Positions 35,162 through 44,333 of a stretch of DNA of 64,000 bases are shown in pieces. The stretch is from Demequina pelophila. GTDB lineage: Bacteria > Actinomycetota > Actinomycetes > Actinomycetales > Demequinaceae. Position numbers and translations under genes: made by a program. The stretch covers positions 430,298-494,297 of the forward strand of contig NZ_BBLY01000004.1 of NCBI RefSeq assembly GCF_000971175.1. The letters are read 5' to 3'. The notes under the pieces were generated by a model, which saw only the letters and a list, made by a program, of their open reading frames with translations, did not search any database and was not told the origin of the DNA. Position 1 is the stretch's first letter. Each line of letters starts with the position of its first letter.

Positions 35162-35211
35162 CGGTCGCCCCCGGCCTGTCGCCGCGCCGTCACCCGGCCT
35201 AACCTGGGCAC

Positions 35212-35976
35212 ATGACCGGCGCCGCGGCCCCCGCCCTCCAGCTGCGAGGGCTGTCCAAGCGCTTCGGCGCGACCGTGGCCGTGGATCGGCTCGACCTCGA
35301 CATCCCCGCGGGCTCCTTCTATGGCGTGGTGGGTCCCAACGGGGCCGGCAAGACCACCACGCTGTCGATGGCGACGGGCCTGCTGCGCCCCGACGCCGGC
35401 AGCGTGGGCGTGCTGGGCATCAACCTGTGGTCGCGCCCCGCGGAGGCGAAGGCCCTGCTGGGCGTGCTCCCCGACGGGCTCCACACGTTCGACCGGCTGA
35501 CCGGGGCGGAGCTCATCTCCTACGCCGGGCGCCTGCGCGGACTCGACCGGGCCACGGTCCGCGCCCGCCGCGACGACCTGCTGGCCGCGCTCGACCTCGC
35601 CGACGCCGCCTCCACCCTGGTGATGGACTACTCCGCCGGCATGACCAAGAAGATCGGGCTCGCGTGCGCGCTGGTGCACGCCCCGCGCGTGCTGGTCCTC
35701 GACGAGCCGTTCGAGGCCGTCGACCCGGTCTCGGGCGCCGCGATCCGCCACCTGCTCGCCGGCTTCGTCGAGGCGGGCGGCACGGTGGTCCTGTCCTCGC
35801 ACGTGATGGCCCTGGTCGAGCGCCTGTGCGACCGCGTCGCGATCGTGGGCGGCGGTCGCGTGCTCGCCGCGGGCACGCTCGACCAGGTGCGGGCGGGGGC
35901 GAGCCTCGAGGAGCGCTTCGTCGCGTGGGTGGGCGGTCCCCAGGAGAGGGATCTCGCGTGGCTGCGGCGGTCATAG
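35212..35976 (+). CDS. ABC exporter ATP-binding protein
   Basis: A 254-aa ABC ATPase: Walker A GPNGAGKTT, degenerate signature YSAGMTKKI in place of LSGGQ, Walker B VLVLDEPFEAVDP and switch His (SSHVM). It is of the CcmA/NatA type that pairs with ABC-2-like permeases. The ATG is preceded by TAACCT at 6 bp (leaderless). It overlaps the permease gene by 19 bp. Substrate is unknown. Confidence 0.9.
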   Translation: MTGAAAPALQLRGLSKRFGATVAVDRLDLDIPAGSFYGVVGPNGAGKTTTLSMATGLLRPDAGSVGVLGINLWSRPAEAKALLGVLPDGLHTFDRLTGAELISYAGRLRGLDRATVRARRDDLLAALDLADAASTLVMDYSAGMTKKIGLACALVHAPRVLVLDEPFEAVDPVSGAAIRHLLAGFVEAGGTVVLSSHVMALVERLCDRVAIVGGGRVLAAGTLDQVRAGASLEERFVAWVGGPQERDLAWLRRS

Positions 35977-37547
35977 GGATCCGGCTGCGCTCGCAGGCCC
36001 ACCTGCTCGCCCGCGAGCCGTGGCGCGCGGTGATCCTGGGGCTCGGCCTGGTGTGGCTGCTGCTCATGCTGCCGTCCCTGGTGTGGGGCCGCACCGCCCT
36101 CGCGCTGCAGCCGGGCGACATCAGGGCCGATGCGCTGGTGGCCGTCTTCACCCTCGTCGCCGTGGGGTGGGTGGTCGTGCCCATCGCGACCTCCGGCCTC
36201 GACGACACGCTGGACCCCGCCCGCTTCCGCAGCCTGGGCGTGGCCGCGGGCCGGCTCATGCCGGGCCTGGCCGCGGGCGCGCTCCTCACCATTCCCGCGA
36301 TCGCCACCAGCGTCGCGCTCGCCGGGCTCGCGACCTCCTGGGCCGCCGACGGCGTCGGGGCGCTCGCGGTCGCGCTCGCGGGCGCGGTCCTGACGGTCGC
36401 GTGCCTCGTCGTGGGCGCACGCGTGGCCGCCGCGTGGACGGCCGATGCGCTGTCCTCCTCGCGCTCCCGCCTCACCACCCTGGTGCTCGCCGCCGTCGGC
36501 GTCGCCGCGCTCGTGCCCGCCGCCTGGCAGTTGCACGCGCAGGGACTCGAGGCCTTCATCGAGGTCGACGCGGACACGCTCATCCACCAGCTGGGCCTCA
36601 CCCCGCTGGGCGCCGGGGCGGCCGCGCCGCTGGCGCTCGTGGCCGGCGACCCCCTGGGCGTGGTGTGGCGGCTGGGCATGCAGGCCGCCTGGCTCGCGCT
36701 CCTGCTGGGCGCCTGGCGCGCCATCGTCGACCGCGCGCTGGTGGCGCCGCCCTCGATCGGCACGGGCACCCGCCGCACCCGGGACGAGGTGCTCGACCCC
36801 CGTCCGAGCCTCTTCGCCCCCCGGGAGTCCGCCGCCCGCGCTGTCCGCACCCGCCTGCGCCGCGCCTGGCGCACCGACCCGCGCTACCTGGCCATGCTCG
36901 CGGGGGCGTTCATCCTCCCGGCGCTGCTGGGACTGGTCGCCGTGCCCGGGCTGGGCCTCGACGAGCGTTGGCTGTACGTGTGCCCCCTCGCGCTCGCGGC
37001 ATCGTCGGGCTGGGGCCGCCACAACGACGTCGCGTACGACTCGACCGCGGTGTGGATGGATGTGACCGCCGGCAGTCTGGGGCCGGCGGTGATGCGTGGG
37101 CGCATGTCCGCAGCGCTCGCGTGGGCGGCGCCGTCCGTCGCGGTCGTGGCGCTCGCGATGCTCGCGGTGACCGGTCGCTGGGCCGACGCGCCCGGCCTCC
37201 TGGGCGCGTGCGCGGGCGTGATGGGACTGACGCTGGGGATCTCCGCGGTCGCCTCCGTGCTGGTGCCGTACCGCGTGCCCGCGCCGGGGCAGAGCCCCTT
37301 CGGCGCCGAGGTGGGATCCGTGGGCGCGGGCCTGCTCGCCCAGCTCGCCTCGTCAGCGGCCACCCTGGCGCTGGTGCCGCTGGTCCTCGCGCCATTCATC
37401 CTGTCGCTCGTGGTCGCGCCCTGGTGGGGCGCGGTCGCCCTCGCCCTGGGCGTGGTCGTCGGGGTGGGTGGCTACCTGGGCGGGGTGCGGCTCGGGGGAG
37501 CGGCGTACGATGCGCGGGCCGGGGCCCTGCTCGCCGCCGTCGCCTAG
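35958..37547 (+). CDS. ABC exporter permease, large
   Basis: A 529-aa Ala/Leu-rich protein with about twelve predicted membrane segments in two blocks, split by a basic cytoplasmic stretch (about 255-305). The GTG start at 35958 has AGGAGAGG 8 bp upstream, inside the end of the ATPase gene. The size suggests two fused permease halves. It forms a transporter with the preceding ATPase. No substrate clue is present nearby. Confidence 0.75.
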   Translation: MAAAVIGIRLRSQAHLLAREPWRAVILGLGLVWLLLMLPSLVWGRTALALQPGDIRADALVAVFTLVAVGWVVVPIATSGLDDTLDPARFRSLGVAAGRLMPGLAAGALLTIPAIATSVALAGLATSWAADGVGALAVALAGAVLTVACLVVGARVAAAWTADALSSSRSRLTTLVLAAVGVAALVPAAWQLHAQGLEAFIEVDADTLIHQLGLTPLGAGAAAPLALVAGDPLGVVWRLGMQAAWLALLLGAWRAIVDRALVAPPSIGTGTRRTRDEVLDPRPSLFAPRESAARAVRTRLRRAWRTDPRYLAMLAGAFILPALLGLVAVPGLGLDERWLYVCPLALAASSGWGRHNDVAYDSTAVWMDVTAGSLGPAVMRGRMSAALAWAAPSVAVVALAMLAVTGRWADAPGLLGACAGVMGLTLGISAVASVLVPYRVPAPGQSPFGAEVGSVGAGLLAQLASSAATLALVPLVLAPFILSLVVAPWWGAVALALGVVVGVGGYLGGVRLGGAAYDARAGALLAAVA

Positions 37548-37634
37548 CGAAGGGGGTCGGGTGGGCCGTCGCAACCACCGCATCGTCCCCCGTCCTTGGG
37601 GGGCGTGTCGCCCCGCGCGCGTAGACTGGCGCGC

Positions 37635-37916
37635 ATGAGCGAGACCCTCGAGCCGAACCCGCTGCCGCAGGGCGGCACCGCCACCATCGAGCGCACCGTC
37701 ACCCGCGAGGTCGTGGAGCCGGGCGACGCCGAGCGCTTCGCGCACTACGTGAAGAAGGACAAGATCATGGAGTCCGCGATGACGGGCGAGCCCGTGATCG
37801 CGCTGTGCGGCAAGGTGTGGGTGCCCGGCCGCGACCCGAACAAGTTCCCGGTCTGCCCGCAGTGCAAGGAGATCCTCGACGCCGCGTTCGGCAACGACGA
37901 CAACGGCGGCGAGTAA
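37635..37916 (+). CDS. DUF3039 protein
   Basis: A 93-aa actinobacterial protein of unknown function. The core FAHYVKKDKIMESAMTGEPV, then ALCGKVWVPGRDP and CPQCKEI, is very conserved, and the Cys-x(n)-CPxC set suggests a small zinc site. It is the usual neighbour of clpS in this phylum. TAGACT (37622-37627) precedes the ATG by 7 bp with no ribosome-binding site. Confidence 0.88.
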   Translation: MSETLEPNPLPQGGTATIERTVTREVVEPGDAERFAHYVKKDKIMESAMTGEPVIALCGKVWVPGRDPNKFPVCPQCKEILDAAFGNDDNGGE

Positions 37917-37952
37917 CGGCGCGTGACTGCAGCCCCGACGTACGCTGGGGGC

Positions 37953-38240
37953 GTGGACACGAGCGAGAGTCACGAGGTCGAGGGCTCCGTCGCGACGCGG
38001 ACCGACGATCCGTGGGTCACCATCGTGTGGAACGACCCCGTGAACCTCATGAGCTACGTGACCCGCGTGTTCCAGGAGTACTTCGTGATGCCGCGGCAGG
38101 AGGCGGAGTCGCGCATGCGCGAGGTCCACGAGCGCGGCCGCTCCGTGCTGAGCACCGGCTCGCGCGAGCAGATGGAGGTCGACGTGCAGGCCATGCACGG
38201 CTACGGGCTGTGGGCGACCCTGCAGCGGAGCGGCGAGTGA
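37953..38240 (+). CDS. clpS: ATP-dependent Clp protease adaptor ClpS
   Basis: A ~95-aa adaptor with the ClpS core (VTIVWNDPVNLMSYVTRVFQ, HERGRSVLSTGSREQMEVD) that delivers N-degron substrates to ClpC/ClpA-ClpP. The GTG at 37953 is preferred because TACGCT (37941-37946) ends 6 bp before it, as at other leaderless genes here. An in-frame GTG at 37923 would add ten residues. Its stop overlaps the DUF2017 start. No Clp ATPase gene is in the window. Confidence 0.9.
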   Translation: MDTSESHEVEGSVATRTDDPWVTIVWNDPVNLMSYVTRVFQEYFVMPRQEAESRMREVHERGRSVLSTGSREQMEVDVQAMHGYGLWATLQRSGE

Positions 38241-38890
38241 GGGGCTTCCGGGACGTCGGCGGTCTCGCGGTCGCGTCGCTGGACGAGGAGGAGCGGCTGG
38301 TCATCGCGCGCATCGTCGCGGATGTGGGCGCGATGCTCGGCGGCGACGGCTTCGGCGACGAGCACCCGGGCGCCCGGCCCGAGCGCGAGGAGCTCGCGGA
38401 TGCGCTCGCGTTCCTCGAGCGCGCGGACGAGTCGCCGCGTGAGCCCGACGACCCGGCGCTGCTGCGCCTGCTGCCCACCGCGGCCCCCACGGACGCGGAC
38501 GTGTCCGAGGAGTTCCGCCGCCTGACCGAGGGCGACCTGCGCGACCTGAAGATCGCGCGGCTGCGCCGGATGTGGGCGCAGTTGAGCACCGGGGAGGGGC
38601 GCTGGGAGGTGGGCCCCGCGGAGGTGATGCCCACCGCGGCCGCGCTCACGGACGTGCGCCTGGTGGTCGCCTCCCGCCTGGGCCTGGACTCCGAGGAGGA
38701 CGCCCAGGCGCTGCACAACGACCTCGCCGCCGCGGCCGCCGCGATCCAGTCCGGGGAGGCGGCCGACGGCGCGCTCGCCGGCACCTCCGAGGCGGACGCG
38801 GAGCGGCTGTGGCTCGGCATGCTCTACGACGCGCTCACGTGGCTGCAGGAGTCCCTCGTGTCCCTCAACCTGGGAGGGCTCGATGACTGA
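38237..38890 (+). CDS. DUF2017 protein
   Basis: A 217-aa Ala/Glu-rich helical protein with the actinobacterial DUF2017 pattern ([16 protein letters not shown] at the start, LNLGGLDD at the end). Function is unknown. Its fixed position between clpS and murI suggests a link to proteolysis or cell-wall control. GTG start overlaps the clpS stop (GTGA), and its end overlaps murI by 8 bp. Confidence 0.85.
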   Translation: MRGFRDVGGLAVASLDEEERLVIARIVADVGAMLGGDGFGDEHPGARPEREELADALAFLERADESPREPDDPALLRLLPTAAPTDADVSEEFRRLTEGDLRDLKIARLRRMWAQLSTGEGRWEVGPAEVMPTAAALTDVRLVVASRLGLDSEEDAQALHNDLAAAAAAIQSGEAADGALAGTSEADAERLWLGMLYDALTWLQESLVSLNLGGLDD

Positions 38891-39701
38891 CGCGCCCATC
38901 GGCGTGTTCGACTCGGGCGTGGGCGGTCTCACCGTCGCCCGCGCCATCATGGACACGCTCCCCGCGGAGTCGGTGCACTACGTGGGCGACACCGCCCACG
39001 GCCCCTACGGTCCGCTGCCCATCGCCCAGGTGCGCCGGCACGCGCTCGAGATCATGGACGCGCTGGTCGAGGACGGTGTGAAGATGCTCGTCATCGCCTG
39101 CAACACCGCGTCCGCCGCGGTGCTGCGCGACGCCCGCGAGAGGTTCTCTCGCGAGAAGGGCGTGCCGGTCGTCGAGGTGATCGTGCCCGCGGTGCGCCGC
39201 GCGGCAGCCAACACCCGCTCGGGGCATGTGGGAGTCATCGGCACGCGCGCGACCATCACCTCGGGCGCCTACTCGGACGCGCTGGCCGGCAACCCCGACA
39301 TCCTGGTGACCAGCCAGGCATGCCCGCGCTTCGTCGAGCTCGTCGAGGCCGGGGTCACCGCGGGCCCCGAGGTCGAGCGCATCGCGCGCGAGTACCTCGC
39401 CCCCCTCAAGGCCGCGCGCGTCGACACGCTCGTGCTGGGCTGCACGCACTACCCGCTGCTCGCAGGCGCGATCGGCTACGTGATGGGACCGGAGGTCACC
39501 TTGGTCGACTCGGCATCGGAGACGGCGCGCGACGTGTATCGCGTGCTCGCCGCCAACGGGATGGAGAACCCCGGCGACACGCCGCCCGTGCACCGCTTCG
39601 CGGCCACCGGCCCGCGCGACCGCTTCGAGGCGCTCGCGCAGCGATTCCTGGGCCCCGTGGTGGGCTCGGTGGAGTCGCTGACGATCGGCAGCCCCGCATG
39701 A
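38883..39701 (+). CDS. murI: Glutamate racemase
   Basis: A 272-aa cofactor-independent racemase making D-glutamate for peptidoglycan. Catalytic cysteines are Cys73 (VIACNTAS) and Cys188 (LGCTHYP), with Asp10-Ser11 in the N-terminal [12 protein letters not shown]. Length is normal. It is translationally coupled to DUF2017 upstream and to the MBL-fold gene downstream (ATGA). Confidence 0.96.
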   Translation: MTDAPIGVFDSGVGGLTVARAIMDTLPAESVHYVGDTAHGPYGPLPIAQVRRHALEIMDALVEDGVKMLVIACNTASAAVLRDARERFSREKGVPVVEVIVPAVRRAAANTRSGHVGVIGTRATITSGAYSDALAGNPDILVTSQACPRFVELVEAGVTAGPEVERIAREYLAPLKAARVDTLVLGCTHYPLLAGAIGYVMGPEVTLVDSASETARDVYRVLAANGMENPGDTPPVHRFAATGPRDRFEALAQRFLGPVVGSVESLTIGSPA

Positions 39702-40477
39702 GGCTCACCGTGATCGGCTCGGCGGGCTCGACCGCCGGCCCCGACTCGCCGCCGTCGTGCTATCTGATCGAGGCCGACCACGAGGGCCGGACGTGGCGCA
39801 TCGTCCTCGACCTGGGTCCCGGGACGCTGGGACCGCTCCAGAGGCTGTGCGACCCCACGGCCGTCGACGCCGTGGTGGTCTCGCACGGGCACCCCGACCA
39901 CTGCGCGGATCTCGCGTCGCTGTCCGTGCTGTTCCGGTACGGCCCGGCCGCGGGGGAGGGCCGCGCGCCCGTTCCGCTCTACGGCCCGGCGGGCATCGAC
40001 CGGCGCGTCGTGCAGATCGCCGGGTCCGAGGACGACCGCGACCTCGAGGCCTTCGCCTTCACCGCCGTGGGCGCGGGGGACCGCGCGCAGGTGGGCCCGT
40101 TCACGCTCGACTTCGCGTCCGCATGGCACCCCGTGCCGGCGAACGCCGTGCGGGTGACCGGCCCGTCCGTGGCCGGTGGCGCGGTGTCCCTGGTCTACAC
40201 GGGGGACACGGACCGCTGCGACACGGTGCTCGACCTCGCGCGCGGCGCCGACGCGCTTCTCGCGGAGGCCGGCTGGGCGCACCAGGCGGTCAACCCGCCC
40301 GGCATCCACATGACCGGCACCCAGGCGGGCGAGCTCGCCCGCGAGGCCGGGGTGCGTGCCCTGATCGTCACGCACGTGGCCTCGTGGGTGGATCCCGCGC
40401 AGACGCTCGAGCACGCGGCCGCCGCCTTCGGTGCGGCCGTGACCCACGCGCACCCGGGCGCCGTCGCGGATCTGTAG
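39698..40477 (+). CDS. MBL-fold metallo-hydrolase, RNase Z-like
   Basis: A 259-aa beta-lactamase-fold hydrolase with the zinc motif [11 protein letters not shown] and a later His in LIVTHVASW and Asp in YTGDT. It resembles the RNase Z/cyclic-phosphodiesterase branch found downstream of murI and before rph in actinobacteria. Substrate is unknown; RNA or a cyclic nucleotide is plausible. Starts within the murI stop. Confidence 0.85.
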   Translation: MRLTVIGSAGSTAGPDSPPSCYLIEADHEGRTWRIVLDLGPGTLGPLQRLCDPTAVDAVVVSHGHPDHCADLASLSVLFRYGPAAGEGRAPVPLYGPAGIDRRVVQIAGSEDDRDLEAFAFTAVGAGDRAQVGPFTLDFASAWHPVPANAVRVTGPSVAGGAVSLVYTGDTDRCDTVLDLARGADALLAEAGWAHQAVNPPGIHMTGTQAGELAREAGVRALIVTHVASWVDPAQTLEHAAAAFGAAVTHAHPGAVADL

Positions 40478-40517
40478 GCCGCGCGCGTCACCTCTGCCCG
40501 GGCCGGGGCCCGCGCGC

Positions 40518-40635
40518 GTCACCCCTCCACACGTGGCAGTCGGAAAACGCCGCGAAAATGCTGATATCCGCGCGACACGCCGACGACACGCCGGGCGCTG
40601 TGTGGGCCAGTGAAGGTTTCGTGTGGAGGGGTGAC
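40518..40635. repeat. 118-bp element bounded by 15-bp perfect inverted repeats
   Basis: GTCACCCCTCCACAC (40518-40532) and its exact reverse complement (40621-40635) bracket 88 bp. The inside is more A/T-rich than its surroundings (GGAAAACGCCGCGAAAATG). It lies between the MBL-fold gene and rph. No protein is encoded. It could be a MITE-like insertion or a pair of operators for a looping regulator. The left flank also holds a near-copy, CGCGCGTCACCTCTGCCC, near 40484. Confidence 0.65.
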
Positions 40636-40696
40636 ATGGGCAGGCCGCACCGGTGCCCGGAAGCCGCCGCACTCCCGCGCGGTTAGGCTCGTCCCC

Positions 40697-41428
40697 ATGA
40701 CTGCCATCCGCGCGGACGGCCGCGCCCCCGACCAGCTCCGCCCCGTGACCTTCGAGCGCGGCTTCCAGCGCAACGCCGAGGGCTCGTGCCTGGTCACGTT
40801 CGGCAACACGCGCGTGCTGTGCTCCGCGTCCTTCACGGCGGGCGTGCCGCGGTGGAAGAAGGGCTCTGGCTCGGGCTGGGTCACCGCCGAGTACGCGATG
40901 CTTCCGCGCTCGACCAACACCCGCAACGACCGCGAGTCGGTCCGCGGCAAGATCGGCGGCCGCACGCACGAGATCTCCCGCCTCATCGGCCGCTCGCTGC
41001 GCGCGGTGATCGACGTCGAGGCGCTGGGCGAGAACACCATTGTGCTCGACTGCGACGTGCTCGACGCGGACGGCGGCACCCGCACCGCCGCGATCACGGG
41101 CGCGTACGTCGCGCTCGCGGACGCGGTCTCGTGGGCGAAGCGCGAGAAGCTCGTCAAGGCCTCCGCGAAAGTGCTCACCGGTTCGGTGTCCGCGATCTCC
41201 GTGGGCATCATCGACGGCACCCCCATGCTCGACCTGCCGTACGTCGAGGACGTGCGCGCGGAGACGGACATGAACGTGGTGATGACCGGCGCCGGCGGCT
41301 TCGTCGAGGTGCAGGGCACCGCCGAGGGCGCGCCGTTCTCCAAGGCGGAGCTCGACGCCCTGCTCGCGCTCGCGACCGACGGCACCGCGGAGCTCGCGCG
41401 CCTGCAGGCCGCCGCGCTCGAGGCGTGA
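40697..41428 (+). CDS. rph: Ribonuclease PH
   Basis: A 243-aa phosphorolytic 3'-5' exoribonuclease that trims tRNA 3' ends. Conserved segments include [35 protein letters not shown] and the phosphate-binding [16 protein letters not shown]. The start at 40697 follows TAGGCT (40684-40689) by 7 bp, again leaderless. It is followed without a gap by rdgB, the standard pairing. Confidence 0.96.
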   Translation: MTAIRADGRAPDQLRPVTFERGFQRNAEGSCLVTFGNTRVLCSASFTAGVPRWKKGSGSGWVTAEYAMLPRSTNTRNDRESVRGKIGGRTHEISRLIGRSLRAVIDVEALGENTIVLDCDVLDADGGTRTAAITGAYVALADAVSWAKREKLVKASAKVLTGSVSAISVGIIDGTPMLDLPYVEDVRAETDMNVVMTGAGGFVEVQGTAEGAPFSKAELDALLALATDGTAELARLQAAALEA

Positions 41429-42045
41429 CCGTGCCCCGCCTCGCGATCGCGACGCGCAACGCCCACAAGGTCGATGAGATCTGGGCGATCCTCGCCCCGC
41501 ACCTGCCCGGGGTCGAGCGCCACGACGTCGCGTCCGCGATCGACCTCGACGCGCCGTCGCCCGTCGAGGACGGCGTGACGTTCGAGGCCAACGCGCTCAT
41601 CAAGGCCCGCGCGCTCGCGGCCGCGTCCGGCATGCCCGCCATCGCGGACGACTCCGGGATCGCCGTGGACGTCCTGGGCGGCGCGCCCGGTGTGTTCTCG
41701 GCCCGGTGGGCGGGATCGCATGGGGACGATGCGGCCAACCTCGCGCTCCTGCTCGACCAGGTGGGCGACGTGCCCGACGAGCATCGCGGGGCCCAGTTCG
41801 TGTGCGCCGCCGCGCTCGCGACCCCGGACGGGGGCGACGTGGTGGTGCTGGGCCGCATGCCCGGCCGCCTGGTCCGCGCCCCGCGCGGCGAGGGCGGCTT
41901 CGGCTACGACCCGATCTTCGTCGCCGAAGGCGAGGAGGTCACCAACGCGGAGCTCTCGCCCGAGCGCAAGAACGAGATCTCGCACCGGGGCGCGGCCTTC
42001 CGCGCGCTCGGGCCGCACGTGGCGGCGGTGCTCGGGCTGCGCTGA
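41425..42045 (+). CDS. rdgB: dITP/XTP pyrophosphatase (Ham1 family)
   Basis: A 206-aa enzyme that hydrolyses dITP and XTP to keep deaminated purines out of nucleic acids. Motifs are [37 protein letters not shown] (core DDSGIAVD) and GFGYDPIF with [10 protein letters not shown]. The GTG at 41425 overlaps the rph stop (GTGA); a second in-frame GTG lies 6 bp on. It contains an in-frame GGACGATGC (HGDDAANL). Confidence 0.95.
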   Translation: MTVPRLAIATRNAHKVDEIWAILAPHLPGVERHDVASAIDLDAPSPVEDGVTFEANALIKARALAAASGMPAIADDSGIAVDVLGGAPGVFSARWAGSHGDDAANLALLLDQVGDVPDEHRGAQFVCAAALATPDGGDVVVLGRMPGRLVRAPRGEGGFGYDPIFVAEGEEVTNAELSPERKNEISHRGAAFRALGPHVAAVLGLR

Positions 42046-42072
42046 GTCCCCGTCGGGAGACGGCGCGCTCGG

Positions 42073-42107
42073 GGGACGATGCGGCGGCCGGGTGGCCGCA
42101 TCGTCCC
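42073..42107. terminator. Bidirectional hairpin made of two inverted GGACGATGC copies
   Basis: GGGACGATGCGGC (42073-42085) pairs perfectly with GCCGCATCGTCCC (42095-42107). It lies between the convergent rdgB and NUDIX genes. The 13-bp stem consists mainly of the genome-wide 9-mer in inverted orientation. Confidence 0.85.
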
Positions 42108-42109
42108 GC

Positions 42110-42652
42110 CTACAGCAGGACGCCGCAGTGGGCGAGCGCCTGGCGCACCAGGTGGTGCTGGCCCCCGGCCATCTCTGCCGCCACGTCGTCGGAGGCCGCC
42201 TCCTCGGGCGACAGCCAGGTGAGGTCGAGCGCGTCCTGGCTGGGCTCGCACGGCCCCTGGACGGGCACCACATAGGCGAGCGCGACCGCGTGCTGGCGCG
42301 AGTCGTGGAAGGGGCCGGCGCCCTTGGACGGGAAGTACTCCGCGACCGCGAAGGGCGTGGGGGACAGCGGCACCTGCGGCAGCGCGCCGATGCCCAGGTC
42401 CTTCTCGATGTTGCGCACGATCGCGTCGCGGATGGACTCGTGGTAGAGCACCCGGCCGGCGACGATCGCCCGTGAGATCGCGCCGTCGTAGGCGCGCAGC
42501 AGCAGCCCGACGTTCGTGACCTTGCCCATGGGACTAATCCGCACGGGGATGACGTTCACGTACACCACAGGGAGTTGGCCCCGCACATGCTGCAGTTCTC
42601 GATCGGACATCCACCCGGTGGGCTCGTCAGGGAGCTCGGCCATGTCGGTCAT
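42110..42652 (-). CDS. NUDIX-family protein (DUF4916 type)
   Basis: This 180-aa protein resembles the actinobacterial NUDIX-related family DUF4916 (SDRELQHVRGQLPVVYVNVIPV, VTNVGLLLRAYDG). The canonical Nudix box GX5EX7REUXEEXGU is not intact: the region YHESIRDAIVRNIEKDLGIG keeps only part of it. Enzyme activity is therefore uncertain. Two ATGs (42652, 42643) are possible starts. Confidence 0.78.
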   Translation of the reverse strand: MTDMAELPDEPTGWMSDRELQHVRGQLPVVYVNVIPVRISPMGKVTNVGLLLRAYDGAISRAIVAGRVLYHESIRDAIVRNIEKDLGIGALPQVPLSPTPFAVAEYFPSKGAGPFHDSRQHAVALAYVVPVQGPCEPSQDALDLTWLSPEEAASDDVAAEMAGGQHHLVRQALAHCGVLL

Positions 42653-42747
42653 GACTCTTTTCTACCCTCTCGGCGAGGTGGTTCGGACCACCGCGCCGAG
42701 ACTGGCAGGCTCGGGGTAGGACGTTCCGCACGCGGGGCGCTGATAGG

Positions 42748-42766
42748 ATACCCCCTAGGGTATAAG
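42748..42766 (+). promoter_or_regulatory. CsoR/CstR-type operator with -10 box upstream of trxA
   Basis: ATACCCCCTAGGGTAT (42748-42763) has 6-bp arms and overlaps TATAAG (42761-42766), a likely -10 box. It is almost the same as the site at 15302 before the rhodanese gene, which suggests one sulfur- or copper-responsive repressor for both. Confidence 0.7.
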
Positions 42767-42784
42767 ACCGCAGGAGAGGAACCC

Positions 42785-43156
42785 ATGGCAACGATCGATC
42801 TGACCACCGAGACCTTCGATTCCACCGTCGGCAAGGACGGCATCGTGCTCGTCGACTTCTGGGCCGAGTGGTGCGGTCCGTGCAAGCGCTTCGCGCCCAT
42901 CTTCGAGCAGTCCTCGGAGGCCAAGCCGGAGATCACGCACGCCAAGGTCGACACCGAGGCGCACCCGGAGCTGTCCGTGAAGTTCGGCGTCACCGCGATC
43001 CCGACGCTCATGGCGTTCCGCGACGGCATCATGGTCTTCAACCAGGCCGGCGCGCTGCCCGGCCCGGCCCTGCAGCAGCTGGTCGACGCGGTCGAGGGTC
43101 TCGACATGGACGAGGTCCGCGCGAAGCTCGCGGAGCACGAGGCCGCCCAGAACTAG
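42785..43156 (+). CDS. trxA: Thioredoxin
   Basis: A 123-aa thioredoxin with active site WCGPC (Cys30, Cys33) and cis-Pro in TAIPT. It reduces protein disulfides in the cytoplasm. A 16-residue helical tail follows the usual fold. GGAGAGGA gives a good ribosome-binding site. The CsoR/CstR-type palindrome in its promoter suggests induction by persulfide or metal stress. A strong hairpin follows. Confidence 0.95.
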   Translation: MATIDLTTETFDSTVGKDGIVLVDFWAEWCGPCKRFAPIFEQSSEAKPEITHAKVDTEAHPELSVKFGVTAIPTLMAFRDGIMVFNQAGALPGPALQQLVDAVEGLDMDEVRAKLAEHEAAQN

Positions 43157-43167
43157 GCCCGTTCGCG

Positions 43168-43209
43168 CCGCAGGCCCGGCCGCCCCGTGGAGGGGCGCCG
43201 GGCCTGCGG
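43168..43209 (+). terminator. trxA terminator
   Basis: CCGCAGGCCCGGC (43168-43180) pairs with GCCGGGCCTGCGG (43197-43209), and GCCCC pairs with GGGGC inside. It may also serve the convergent tRNA-Leu. Confidence 0.88.
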
Positions 43210-43214
43210 TCGTC

Positions 43215-43299
<85 letters not shown>

Positions 43300-43336
43300 G
43301 CCCGTCAAGGATAGTGGGGCGCGTGAGGACGATGCG

Positions 43337-43804
43337 TCAGTCGAGCTTGAGGTCCCGGCGCAGCTTGGCGACGTGGCCGGTGGCCTTGACGTTGTACTGC
43401 GCGAGCGCGACCTTGCCGTCCTCGTCGATCACGATGGTCGAGCGGATCGAGCCCTCGACCTCCTTGCCGTAGAGCTTCTTGATCCCCCACGCGGCGTAGG
43501 CCTCCTGGATCGCGCGGTCCTCGTCGGAGACGAGCGTGAAGGTGAGGCCCTCCTTCTCGCGGAAGGCGGCGAGCTTCTCCGGCGAGTCCTTGGAGACGCC
43601 GACGACCTCGTACCCGGCTGCGCCGAGCGCGTCGAGCGAGTCACGGAAGTCGCACGCCTCGGTGGTGCAGCCCGGGGTCATGGCGGCGGGGTAGAAGTAG
43701 AGGATCACCTTGCGGCCGCGGAGGTCCGCGAGGGTGAAGGTGCCGGTGTCGGTGGGGGCGGTGAAGTCGGGTGCGGCGTCGCCGGGGATCAGTCGAGTGC
43801 TCAT
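43337..43804 (-). CDS. bcp: Thiol peroxidase / peroxiredoxin, Bcp family
   Basis: A 155-aa peroxiredoxin with peroxidatic Cys46 and resolving Cys51 (MTPGCTTEACDFRD), which reduces peroxides using thioredoxin. The nearby trxA fits as electron donor. The start at 43804 is preferred over an upstream TTG because TAGGTT lies 7 bp before it (minus strand, complement of 43812-43817). Confidence 0.94.
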   Translation of the reverse strand: MSTRLIPGDAAPDFTAPTDTGTFTLADLRGRKVILYFYPAAMTPGCTTEACDFRDSLDALGAAGYEVVGVSKDSPEKLAAFREKEGLTFTLVSDEDRAIQEAYAAWGIKKLYGKEVEGSIRSTIVIDEDGKVALAQYNVKATGHVAKLRRDLKLD

Positions 43805-43911
43805 GGTGCTCAACCTAACGTTGCGGCACTCGATGGCCTTCCCGCCGGGTTCGATTTCGCATCCGTCACGATTTCTGGTAGTGTTTTCTCTCGCGCCGCG
43901 ATGCGGCCGAT

Positions 43912-43987
<76 letters not shown>

Positions 43988-43990
43988 GGT

Positions 43991-44027
43991 AGAAGGCAGT
44001 GACCAGCGGTTTTGGTCACTGCCTTCT
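43991..44027 (+). terminator. tRNA-Lys terminator
   Basis: AGAAGGCAGTGACCA (43991-44005) pairs perfectly with TGGTCACTGCCTTCT (44013-44027). CTGTTTTC follows, giving a classical intrinsic terminator. Confidence 0.93.
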
Positions 44028-44333
44028 CTGTTTTCAGCGCTCTTCACGGTCGAACTCCCCAAGAACTCGCGGAAAACGTGCGGGACGATGCGGCATCGGG
44101 GTCTGCCCTGAGCCCGGTTGACGATCGGGGGATGCGGTCGTCAGCCCGCGGTCGCGGCGGTGCCTTGGAGTTCGAAGTGGGCATTGATCTGCTCGCCGTC
44201 GACGTGAGGGCGCAGCTGTGCTGCACCCTCCTCTCCGACGTCGATCTTGTTGCGGTTCCCGCACCTTGATTTCGTATCAATTCTAAGTTGTATGGGCTAA
44301 CTTGGATTCGAGACGTAAAAGAATGGGGTTGCG
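44028..44333. other. Gene-poor lower-GC stretch before the fic gene
   Basis: I see no credible gene here. Short frames on both strands are low in complexity. One GGACGATGC copy is at 44083. TTGAT-N5-ATCAA (44266-44270, 44276-44280) and the A/T-rich TTCTAAGTTGTATGGGCTAA just upstream of fic look like its promoter and operator. The tRNA-Lys 3' end next door is a common integration target, but I found no second copy of it. Confidence 0.5.

Noticed and set aside
42110-42652. Calling this gene an active NUDIX hydrolase
   Set aside because: The catalytic Nudix box is not intact, so only family-level similarity is reported.
44028-44290. Short open frames on both strands between tRNA-Lys and fic
   Set aside because: Low-complexity Ser/Arg/Pro composition, no ribosome-binding site and no recognisable domain.
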